NCBI GenBank assembly: GCA_014607495.2
Contig: CP053150.1
Location: 7,956,495-8,020,494, forward strand
From: Carposina sasakii
Taxonomy: Eukaryota; Arthropoda; Insecta; Lepidoptera; Carposinidae
Length of the DNA stretch: 64,000 nucleotides
Direction of reading: 5' to 3'
The translations under genes and the position numbers were made by a program. Shown piece by piece: positions 1 through 9,157 of the stretch (its first letter is position 1; each line of letters begins with the position of its first letter). The notes under the pieces were generated by a model. It searched no databases and was not told the origin of the DNA. It was given only the letters and a program-made list of their open reading frames with translations.

Positions 1-140
1 GTTAATAGTGTATTTTGACCTTTATTTGTTTCTGTTTGTGTAGATGTAGGTTATATTATATTGTAAAAACTATCCGTGTTATTACACGGTATAAGTAGGT
101 ATAATTATTTATATGTGTATAAATGGCGTCGGTCCGTCAG

Positions 141-3100
141 TGGACACGACGTGACGCCGATAACGCTGGCGCTGACGGCGGGCGAGGCGTGGCGCGGCGC
201 GCGCACGGCGCTGGCCGCTATGCTGGCGCGCGGCGCGCTCAACCCGGCCGACATCTCCGTGCTGTTCCGCGCGTACACGCAGCCCGAGCCGCCGCCGGTG
301 CACCTCATACGAATCCCGCAGTTCCTGGGTAACACTGTCGATGCTCGGCCTTTAGAGCCGAAACACAACCGCGTTGCGCCGCTACAACGAAAAAATGGGT
401 AGTTTTCGTTGCGGCGTCGCGAAATAGAGCTTCCGGTCCCCTGATTACCTAATCTGCCGTAGCAGAGCCGAAGCAATGTTATGCGATAGCGAAAATTGAG
501 TGTGTGCCTACGCGCAATGAGCGCGAGGTGTCTCCTCCCGCGCCCCGCGCACACACACATTCTCAATTTTCCCTATCGCATGGTTTCGGCTCTGCTAGTG
601 TAAGTTACATAATCAGGTGGCGGGTTGACTGACGCGTATCGTTTGCAAGAGTGATAGAAACAAACTGAATCATTGTAAAAAAGTATGACGTCATAACGCT
701 GGAATATGCACACGGTGCGGTAATGTGTTTCGGCCCTTAGTGGCTTAGGCGAGACGCCTCCAATTTATCGATATCTGTTATATGTGTGGACGAGCGATTA
801 GCGTAGTGGGTCACTACATCTCTACATGCCCCGCCATAGGCGCCGGTAGATGCAAACATTAATATGATGAATATCGATATTTGTTTTCTGAGTCATGGAT
901 GTTTCTATAATAATCTATCATTTATATACTGTTGTTTAGTACCCGTACCCATCCTGTCCCACGCCTTAAATGCAAACTTTCTGAAATAAGCTTTAACAAT
1001 ATGGACCGCAATAAAAGCATTGTCTAAATGACCTAATTGTAAATCCTAACCATTTTCGAACCCACTTGAACACACACTAAAAAAATAATCAAAATCGGTT
1101 TAACCTTTTTACAATAGAATAGAATAGAATTTCTTTATTTTCATTGTATTTCATTGTATAGGGTACATTACAGGTGGTGGATTATACAAAGTACAGAATC
1201 TGCTATACAGCCATAGACATACAGCATGCAAGAAAAAGTTTTACCTAGTTTAAAATAACTAGATAAATATCTCACTTTTTTTGGGCAATAAAGACTTTGT
1301 TTATATCTACACCGTTCCCCCAAATAATCAGACCATATAGTAGGACTGATTCAACGTAGGCATGATATGCTATTTTAGCCGTTTTATTTTTTGATTTATG
1401 AATTTACTTTTCTTAATATTAATTTGGAGGTTATTTTTTTCAAGCTATTGTATTATTGATGCAATTGTATTATTGATAGATATTTCATTATTTTTAAGTG
1501 ACATATTTTTATCAGAAGAAACTATTACTGATATGTCATCGGCAAACAATTCACTTTTATGGGGAATTGTTTCTGATAGGTCATTAATGTACAAAATAAA
1601 TAACCATGGTCCAAGAACGCTTCCCTGCGGAACACCGAACGTGCTTCTAAGAGGTACTGATCTATAAGACTGCACACAATGTGTCTTATTTGTTTGGTGT
1701 ACTTCTTGTACCTCTACGATTTGTTGCCTATCCCGAAGATATGTTTCTAACCAATGAAGAGCTGGTCCTCTTATTACGTTGTGGTCTAATTTACATAGTA
1801 GTTGATCATGCGAGACAAAATCAAATGCTTTAGACATGACAAAATATAGCACCGTAGTATATAATTTTTCATTAGTGCATTCCAGAATATGTTTTATTAG
1901 ATTAAATGTGGCCAGAATAGTAGACTTTTTCATTTGAAAGCCAAACTGTTCCGTTCTCACTATACTATATGTGGAAAAAAATGATATAATTTTTGTCATG
2001 TAAAACCCTCTCAAAAATCTTTGAAAATATGGGTATTTACGCGATAGGACGATAGTTTTCCACTAGTGATCTATTTCCCACTTTAAATCTGGGAAAACGC
2101 CGGATTCCATTGAAAGATTTACAAGGTGCTTTAGCACAGCGCTAATCTCTAATCTGCATGGTTTTATTACCTTAGTACAGATATCATCATAACCCTCAGA
2201 ATTTGTATTTTTTAATGTCATTATTGTCTTAACACGTTCAATGCCGCCGACACGCCTAGCGTGTTCTTGCGAATTTCTATAACTACGCCTCGAACACGCC
2301 AGGCGTGTCCTAAATGTTTCAGTGATATTTCGAAAATTAGCCAAAATTGCCTTTTGAAATACTCAGTACATAATCCTTTAGCTATATCCTAAGGATTTTT
2401 GAGGTGGCCCCCGGAAAAATCTCTTAATTAGTTTTTTTTTTTTTTAAGTGATTATGTGACGCCGAGAACCCGCCAGGCGTGTCCACCTAAACAAGTTAAT
2501 CAGAGATTTTCAACCTTTGTACTAAGACGTATAATATAGCTAAAGTAATGTACGTATTTACAAAAATCAATTAATATGAAGATAATTTATTGAATGTCAA
2601 GTAGGTAGAAGCCCAAGAAATAAGAAGGCGAGTAGGACTGAAAGATAACTACCTACTGTGTGAACTCCCGTTGCCTCGGTCAGACCAATTTGTACAAAAT
2701 AATTTACGGTAAGTAGGTAAGATCTCCTAAATAAACAACTGGTTGGATTGACAACCGTACTGTTAAAACAGTAGGTATTTCACTGTTATTCGCTCGTTAA
2801 TAATTTCTACTAGGTACGTGTGTATGTTCTATGTGAAAAAAAATCAAAATACTTACTGTTTTTAGGACCGGTGGTATTTTGAGCAATGAAAACCATAAAA
2901 AGATGTATCTTATTTTATTATACAATATTATTTTATCTAGGTAACGTACTTACCTAGATAAAATGATTGTATAAAACTAAATACCTACCGTTTAAGTTTC
3001 TAAAATAAGTTCTACTGTTCGCATATATTTTTCCAACTTTGACGTAGTTTGAAATAGATACCTTTGCAAATTACCTACATAAAATCGACACTCGGGGCGC

Positions 3101-6100
3101 GTCCAAGTTCCCACCAAACCGGTCCAGCCGGACGGCGGCCAGGGATAGCTTAGAGCGAGTACGCGAGATACGCTTGTTAAGAGCGTTAGAAAGAATCAAA
3201 AGATTGAACAAAACGGCAAGATCGCGCACGTGTTGTTTGTTATTGTTAACTTAGCTTTGACTTGGGTTTTTGAATTTGAACTTGAAAATAAGCCCGTTAA
3301 GTAAGATTTTTGTAATTTTATTTGTGTTAAAGCTTTTGTTGACAAATATTTTCTCACGCCGGCAGTTAAACTTGTTTAGTGCAGTGTTCGAAGCTTTCGA
3401 CATAGCACATGTGTGACGGTTCCTTCCGTAACTTACGTTTACTGAATATTGTTTGATCGCTCTATCGACGACTTCGGCTTATATTTTTGGACTGTTTGAT
3501 TGCTCTCACGACGACATCGGCTAGTGTTTCGGGACTGTTTGATTGCTCTCACGAAGACATCGGCTAGTGTTTCGGGACTGTTTGATTGCTCTCACGAAGA
3601 CTAAGTCTAAAAGCAAGCATTATACCAAAATCATGCTCGAACTGGGCGTAAATTGGAGGTAGTTCGTTTTCTGTATTCAGTTCGGCTTTTAAATCTTTTG
3701 CAAATAATGCGTTAAAATATTTTTTGGCGGCACAACATGCAGGACTTGTTTTGGTTTCACCTAAAGAATCATTATTTTCTGTCATTGGCAATTTATCTGT
3801 TTTCAATTTCTTTGCAACACATTCATCAGAATCAGTAATTTCATCTAGGCTACCGTCTGTTGATTCTGTGTCACAAGTACGTGAACCATCAAATTTCCTT
3901 TTCAATGGAAAGTTTTGTAATATTGACTGACTACATTCAGGATAGTTATCAGAGCATTCTTCCTGATTATCTGCAGTAAAACAAATAAATACTATTACTT
4001 ACAATTAAGTAAACAAATTAGCATAATAAAGTCTTAGGTTTGCGCGAGCACTAGACATAAAAAACGTTTCGAAAGCTTTTCAGCGTTCGTGGTTCGTGGT
4101 CTGCCTGCGACCACGAACGCTGAAACGTCAAGAATATATAAATGATTAATATACGCGAGTTATACCGTTTATAAAAATCGTTTTATTAAATAAATTATCA
4201 TTTAGGAGGGTACCTAATGTTTTGTTTGCCGTAACATAATTTGTACTAATACTGTTTTCCATAATCGTCCCCGCTCATAATATTTATTTGCTATTATCAT
4301 TTATTCTGTTATTCGCAGCCATGCACACGGCTGCATAGTTGCGTATTTATGCCTCCCTTACCCCTATTTTTGGCAATTAATATTAAAAAAATATATCCTA
4401 TGTGAGAAAATTATAGAAAACAATAAATTAAATAAATACGCTATCTTCAACTAAAATATAATAGGTACCTAACCTATCGTTCCTTAAAATTGCAATAATT
4501 GAGTTATCTAAGTTAATATTATGAAATATTTCAAAATAACCACAAAATGTTTATGATTTCTTACAAAATTAAAATTATAGAAAACAATAAATTAAATAAA
4601 TACGCTATCTTCAACTAAAATATAATAGGTACCTAACCTATCGTTCCTTAAAATTGCAATAATTGAGTTATCTAAGTTAATATTATGAAATATTTCAAAA
4701 TAAGCACAAAATGTTTATGATCTCTTACAAAATTACGATAATTACTTACCTAAAAAACTATTTTCAGCCATAACTCCAGGTTAAATCTCACGACCGTATT
4801 TGAATCACCTTTATTCTTGCTCAGCGAATGGCAAACTAACTAATACTCATCGCTAAACCGAAAAAAAGACAGATTTAGAATTTAACTCTATCGAAGTGCC
4901 ACTGGACACGCCTAGCGTGTCCAAGTTTAACGAGATGCAGTGCCGCCGACACGCCTGGCGTGTCCGCGTGATTTTATAGGGCGGCATCGCTATGAACTTA
5001 AAGAAAAATGTGGTGGCAGTGAACGTGTTAATTATGTATTGTTCGTCAATTGGAGTCAAATATATTGAATTGTTAAGTTTATGTTTCGAATTTGTCTTTT
5101 CTATATTATTACTAGCTGACCCGGCAAACGTTGTTTTGCCATGTAAAAGGGGTTGATCCTGAGGGGTGTAAGAGGGGTGAAAATTCATGGTTGTATGTAT
5201 TTTTGTATGCTGTATCATAAAAAAATAAAAACAAAAAATTTTGTCAAAAAAAAAATTAGGGGTGGACCACCCTTAACATTTAGGGGGATGAAAAATAGAT
5301 GTTGTCCGATTCTCCACCCTAACCGATATGCATGCTAAGATTTACGAAAATCGGTCGAGCCGTTTCGGAGGAGTTTTACTTCTAACACCGTGACACGAGA
5401 ATTTTATATATTAGATTTGTTTTATTAGTCAAGTTTATATAAGTCAAGTATATAAGATAGTGAGAGATTTCCGAGATATAACAACCATCTACCGGGCGTA
5501 ACTAAAACTAAAGTATATTTTTTAATATTCGACACGGCGACTGCCGGATCCCATGTAAGAAGTCCTACCATAAACAACAATATAAATCTTTTCGTGTGGT
5601 TTTAATTGAACTCCTTCTAAACGGCTGGACCAATTTTGATGAAATTTTGTGTGTATTTTTAAGTTGGTTCGAGGATGGTTTAGCTTCACAATTCGGTCAA
5701 CTAAATAAAGTTTTTTTTCATCAACGATTCGCAGACTAACAATTAGCTAACCAACAATTTTCAGAACTCCTTGTTGACGCTTTATTCAAGTCTGGTAGTA
5801 AATTAAACCCTGAACACAAGTCTAAATACATGTATTTGCTGGCGTACTCGGCCAGCGTCTGTGATGGACAAGCAGTGGTGAAGCCAGTCAAAGATGAGCT
5901 GAAGGCCACTGTGCAAGCTATAGAGAAGGTGCACGCTATGTGTTGTAGTTCTGCCAGCTCCAGCGAACTTATAGCTGAACTACCCACACTATATCATTGT
6001 ATCAGGTATGGTATGCACTGAATTCGTTTTTATGTTTATTAAGATTAAACTTTATTATATCCTTTTTTGTATAATCCAATACCTATGTCATCATTATTAG

Positions 6101-9063
6101 CCATGAGAAGTCCACTGCTTAACATAGGCCTCTCCCAACAACCTCCACTCCAACCGGTCGGAAGCGGCCTGCATCCATTACCCGCAACCTTGGCCAGGTC
6201 GTCTGTCATCTCACGGGTGGCCTTCCCACGCTGCGTTAGCCGATACGTGGTATACACACAATAACCTATCAGCTCCATCGGCCATCCGTTCTTCGAGCTA
6301 TGTACCATACCTTTAATACCTGTGTACTATATTCTTTTCTGACACATGTGTATGGATTGACGATTTAATTTTTAGGTTTCCAGTAGTAGGAATGGGAGTC
6401 CTAGTGTGGGTAGAATGTGTAGTAACCGAGCCGTCATACTTCAAATTATGTACAGAACACTGCCCGGTACATCTGGCACTGTTGGATGAAGTTGCGTCTT
6501 GCCATCCCCTTCTACATCACAGGCTATTACGACTACTAATACAACTATTTGAATCACCTCAAGATGAATTAGAAATCTTAGTTCAGGTACCTACTAAATT
6601 ATATCATTATTTGGACACTTGTGTAAACATACTTATACAAAACTAGTGGACGCTCGCTACTCCGCCTGAACAGCAAAAAAAAATTCTGGTCTCTTCAAAG
6701 TTAGAGTGAATAGGCACCTTCTAGGCAAACATGTACCACTCTAGGCCACATCTTGCTTAACATCAGGCTTAAAAAAAAACTTAATAGTAAAAATAGTATT
6801 GCCACTAAAGTATAAAGCCTGCAATACATGTTGGCCCAGCCTAGCCGAGTGAACGCTAGAGGTGAGGTATAAATATTGGAATAGGTATGTGGATTAGGTA
6901 TTTTTTAATACCTAATGTATGTATATATATGTGTAACAAAAGGGGTATGTTAAGCGAAAAGCTATGTAAATAGCCCACTATAGAGAACCTATTTCCAAAA
7001 TTTCAAACTCAAATTCACATTTTTATTTTTCCAGATAGTATGAAGAATTCCGAAACAACTCAGGAATGTCCATACAATCTTGAAAAATAAAAATGTGATT
7101 TAGAGTCTCAAATTTTGGAAATAGGATCTCTATAGTGGACTATTTACATAGCTTTACGCTTAACATACCCTTTCTGTTACACCCTGTATATATAATTTAT
7201 AATATAATTTTATATTCGAGAGGAAAACCACTGAATTTGTTATAATATGAGAAAACTTACGTAAATGTAAATTGCTCGACAACCCGAGAAATTAGCCTCG
7301 AGAATTCTGGAGACCCGAAAAATTGACAAGCTCGAGAAACCATGAACCCTAATCTCAATAAATAGAGATGACATATAAAGATAATTGCCGTTATTTGAAT
7401 CACATGCATAATTCCCTATTATTACTAGTTGTGGGAAGGTACTTGCCAAGTACCTTAATTTTTCTGTGTAATATAATAACTTTAATTGTTACAGCTTGAG
7501 CTCAGAAAAATGTTATTAGATAGAATGGTGAATTTATTGAGCCGCGGCTGTGTTGTGCCCGTCTTGAGATACGTCAAGCAATGCTGGCAGAGAGGCGACA
7601 CAGATATATCACTGATTAGATATTTCATTACAGAAGTAAGTCTCTTGTAACTTGTAATAATAATTGTTAGAATAGCCTAGTTTTGTTTGACATCAATCTC
7701 TCTGGTAGTAAAGTGCCTACTATTACAAGCAAATAACTAAAATACCTACAAATTGACGTCAGTCATAGCGTCCTTATAAGTAAATGTTCTGTTATAGGTA
7801 CTCGATGCAATAGCCCCACCATATACTCCAGAATTCGTACAACTAGTTTTACCTATGGTGGAAAATGAAGAAATAACTGGAACCATGAGAGCAGAAGGCG
7901 AAAAGGATCCCGTTTCCGAATTCATAGGTAATAAAAATAACTACCTACCATTATTAACTAAGAACTTAGGTATAGCAGAGAATACTTTGTTTTATGGTAT
8001 AAACTCAACTAAAAGCATTGCAAAAGGCACTCTGGAATTCTGTGTAAACATCTTCCCCTGATATTGGGTTTGTGTTTGACTAAGGGCCGATTTTTCGAAA
8101 CATATAGCCTACTAGTTAGTTAGGTTTTTGTAAAAAAAAATTCCCGTTGGTCCCTTTCCCGTGGGAATTTTGGGAAATCCGTTTGTAGTGCTTCCTCGTA
8201 GTCCCTTATCCGATTTCAGCTTCATACAAATAGCGGTGTTCGTAAAAATTTCGAATTCTCGTTTGTCCCCTTCCCGTGGGAATTTCAGGAAATCGGTTCT
8301 TAGTGCTTCCACACAGTCCCTAATGAACATATATGCCCAATTTCAGCTTCATATGTATAGCGGTTTTCGTATAAATGTAGAATTCCCGTTTGTCCCCTTC
8401 CCGTGGGAATATCGGGAAATCCGTTCTTAGTCCTTCCTCGCTGTCCCCAATGAACATATAGGCCCGATTTCAGCTTCACATGTATAGCGGTTTTCGTAAA
8501 AAATATTGAATTCCCGTTTGTCCCCTTCCCGTGGGAATACCGGGAAATCCGTTTATAGTCCTCCCTCGCTGTCCCCAATGAACATATGTGCCTGATTTCA
8601 GCTTCATATGTATAACGGTTTTCGTAAAAAATATAGAATTCCCGTTGGTCGCCTTCCCGTGGGAATATCGTGAAATCCTTATAGCCTATGTTCATCCAGG
8701 TCCAATAAAGATTCTAACGGTGAAAGAATTTTTAAAATCGGTTCAGTAGATCCCGAGATTACCTCTTACAATTTAACAAATATACAAACACAAACTTTAC
8801 CTCCATAATATTAGTATACCTAATAGGTAGATATAGATGATAAGGAAAAGGTTGATTCTGTCTTTCTCTAAAACTAGATCATGATAGAGACAGTATAATA
8901 AATATTTATTCTTCAGATAAGCTATCTTATGTTTGAAAAAATCTGCCCTAAATTATAAAAAGTAACATTTATTAAGTACAAAGTTTAAATGAGAATATTT
9001 GTTAACATAATTTTTGTTATCTTTATTTCAGTTCACTGCAAGGCGCATTATGTTGTAGTATAA
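141..9063 (+). CDS. NELFCD: Negative elongation factor C/D (TH1), C-terminal six exons
   Basis: NELF-C/D is a subunit of the nuclear NELF complex that, with DSIF, holds RNA polymerase II at promoter-proximal pauses. Six exons are visible: 141-328, 5765-6005, 6376-6586, 7495-7635, 7798-7927 and 9032-9063 (stop 9061-9063). All have GT/AG borders and matching phases, giving 313 residues; the gene starts before the window. Recognisable family blocks are GALNPADI and [12 protein letters not shown] in the first exon, [12 protein letters not shown] and [11 protein letters not shown] in the second, [10 protein letters not shown] in the third, [20 protein letters not shown] across exons four and five, and EFIxHCK at the very end, where the 10-residue last exon restores the family C-terminus. 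A poly(A) signal AATAAA lies at 9145-9150. Reading past the exon 5 donor (7928) gives a false ending. The first exon is very G/C-rich at third positions, unlike the others. Identity is near certain. Confidence 0.95.
440..617. mobile_element. Fold-back MITE of about 180 bp
   Basis: Two arms of about 70 bp are inverted copies (CCTGATTA ... TAATCAGG; inner arm core AGCAGAGCCGAA). The centre is CpG-rich. It lies in the NELF-C/D intron 112 bp after the exon donor. There is no coding capacity. The class is unassigned. Confidence 0.7.
785..955 (+). repeat. tRNA-derived SINE, plus-strand copy
   Basis: It begins with a box A-like 'gattagcgtagtgggt' and then runs through 'gagtcatggatgtttct' and 'gttgtttagtaccc'. 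The same segment, inverted, occurs at 13520-13660, 14090-14240, 54777-55022 and 57285-57437. Box B is degenerate here. Confidence 0.65.
1112..2232 (-). mobile_element. Jockey-like non-LTR retrotransposon, 3' part
   Basis: Minus-strand reverse transcriptase remnant. Visible motifs are [19 protein letters not shown] and the catalytic-type FADD (residues ADDI follow), plus an upstream thumb/finger block [16 protein letters not shown]. The frame is broken between 2063 and 2014 and stops occur, so it is dead. The 3' end runs out in short tandem ATTCT units near 1112-1135 on the minus strand, a typical non-LTR tail. The 5' side is interrupted at TTAA 2229-2232 by the piggyBac-like element and resumes at 5028. 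The clade is assigned from RT motifs only. Confidence 0.85.
2255..2305. repeat. Subterminal palindromes, left end
   Basis: Two near-perfect palindromes (gacacgcctagcgtgt at about 2258 and aacacgccaggcgtgtcc at about 2290) lie just inside the left TTAA end. A third (ccgccaggcgtgtcc) is at about 2468. Matching ones sit at about 4904 and 4950 near the right end. They are probably transposase-binding or fold-back sites. Confidence 0.6.
2931..2966. repeat. Hairpin with 15 bp arms
   Basis: ATTTTATCTAGGTAA and its exact reverse complement are separated by 5 bp. It lies inside the piggyBac-like element. A second hairpin, with arms TTTCAGCGTTCGTGGT, lies at about 4078-4126. Confidence 0.6.
3447..3602. 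repeat. 43 bp tandem repeat, about 3.5 units
   Basis: Units beginning 'gactgtttgattgctctcac' start at 3490, 3533 and 3576, exactly 43 bp apart, with a more diverged unit before them. It overlaps the 3' end of the minus-strand ORF at 3564. Confidence 0.8.
3564..3976 (-). CDS. Exon-like ORF of unknown function inside the piggyBac-like element
   Basis: Minus strand. An acceptor-like 'ttttactgcag' precedes an open frame that starts at about 3976 and runs to a stop at 3564. The peptide is polar and acidic, with many S/T/D/E/K residues, an internal KRKFDG and [10 protein letters not shown] patch (possible nuclear signals) and [14 protein letters not shown] cysteines. The first Met in frame is at 3905 (113 residues), but the open frame continues upstream into the acceptor, which suggests one exon of a larger protein. 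I do not recognise it. It could be captured host sequence or the N-terminal part of a lost transposase. Confidence 0.3.
4407..4733. repeat. Tandem duplication, 2 x about 164 bp
   Basis: 'aaaattatagaaaacaat...' starts at 4407 and again at 4571. Only two or so differences are seen (ataacc/ataagc and gatttc/gatctc), so the duplication is young or gene-converted. Confidence 0.85.
5028..5114 (-). mobile_element. Jockey-like LINE, 5' fragment beyond the piggyBac-like insertion
   Basis: On the minus strand this short piece encodes the RT stretch just upstream of the fragment ending at 2232 (…LTPIDEQYI). The frame continues through the TTAA into the other fragment. It ends abruptly at about 5115 against another repeat, so the LINE was 5'-truncated or overwritten. 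Confidence 0.7.
5115..5416. repeat. Dispersed repeat starting 'ctagctgacccggcaaacg'
   Basis: It contains 'aaaatcggtcgagccgtttc' and ends 'cacgagaattttatatatta', a layout I know as very common in lepidopteran genomes (tail of a non-LTR element or derived SINE). A related degenerate unit continues at about 5540-5715 ('aacggctggaccaattttgatg'). Confidence 0.6.
6060..6305 (-). repeat. 3' tail of an RTE-type LINE
   Basis: 'agtccactgcttaacataggcctctccc' is the widespread end of lepidopteran LINEs. On the minus strand the peptide [10 protein letters not shown] resembles the end of the LINE ORF2. It lies in the NELF-C/D intron between exons 2 and 3. Confidence 0.6.
6931..7188. mobile_element. Fold-back MITE, family copy 1
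   Basis: Arms of about 110 bp (GTGTAACA...GGGTATGTTAAGCG...CCACTATAGAGA) are inverted around a short centre. A second copy lies at 30592-30843. TA-rich flanks prevent a sure call of the target duplication. Confidence 0.75.
8080..8815. repeat. Dispersed element with internal ~127 bp satellite
   Basis: The motif TTCCCGTGGGAA occurs at 8156, 8271, 8398, 8526 and 8654 (spacing 115, 127, 128, 128). Each unit also has 'ggaaatccgtt', 'agtccctaatgaacata' and 'gatttcagcttcata'. The block ends in 'aatcggttcagtagatcccg...cataatattagtat', the usual end of a lepidopteran interspersed repeat. A two-unit relative lies at 39660-39885. It lies in the last NELF-C/D intron. Confidence 0.8.
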
Positions 9064-9144
9064 GTTGAATTGATCTATCTATAGGTAAGTTAGTTAATAG
9101 GATGATGAAGTACATAACTTAAAATAATATTGTAAAATACACTT

Positions 9145-9150
9145 AATAAA
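9145..9150 (+). terminator. Poly(A) signal of NELF-C/D
   Basis: AATAAA, 82 bp after the NELF-C/D stop codon and 8 bp before the end of the NSRP1 frame on the other strand. Confidence 0.6.
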
Positions 9151-9157
9151 TAATATT

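Larger units (their letters stand above)
2229..5031. mobile_element. piggyBac-like (TTAA) DNA transposon, non-autonomous
   Basis: Both ends carry TTAA (2229-2232 and 5028-5031) followed inward by inverted CACGTTCA[A/C]TGCC[G/A]CC. Subterminal 16-18 bp palindromes of the GACACGCC/GGCGTGTC type occur near both ends. Removing it rejoins the reading frame of the flanking LINE, and TTAA is the piggyBac target. The 2.8 kb interior has no transposase; it holds a short exon-like ORF, a 43 bp tandem repeat and a 164 bp duplication. Family assignment rests on the target site and end structure. Confidence 0.75.

Noticed and set aside
8156..8666. CRISPR-like array of regularly spaced repeats
   Set aside because: Units are about 127 bp, near-identical throughout rather than repeat plus unique spacer, and the genome is eukaryotic.
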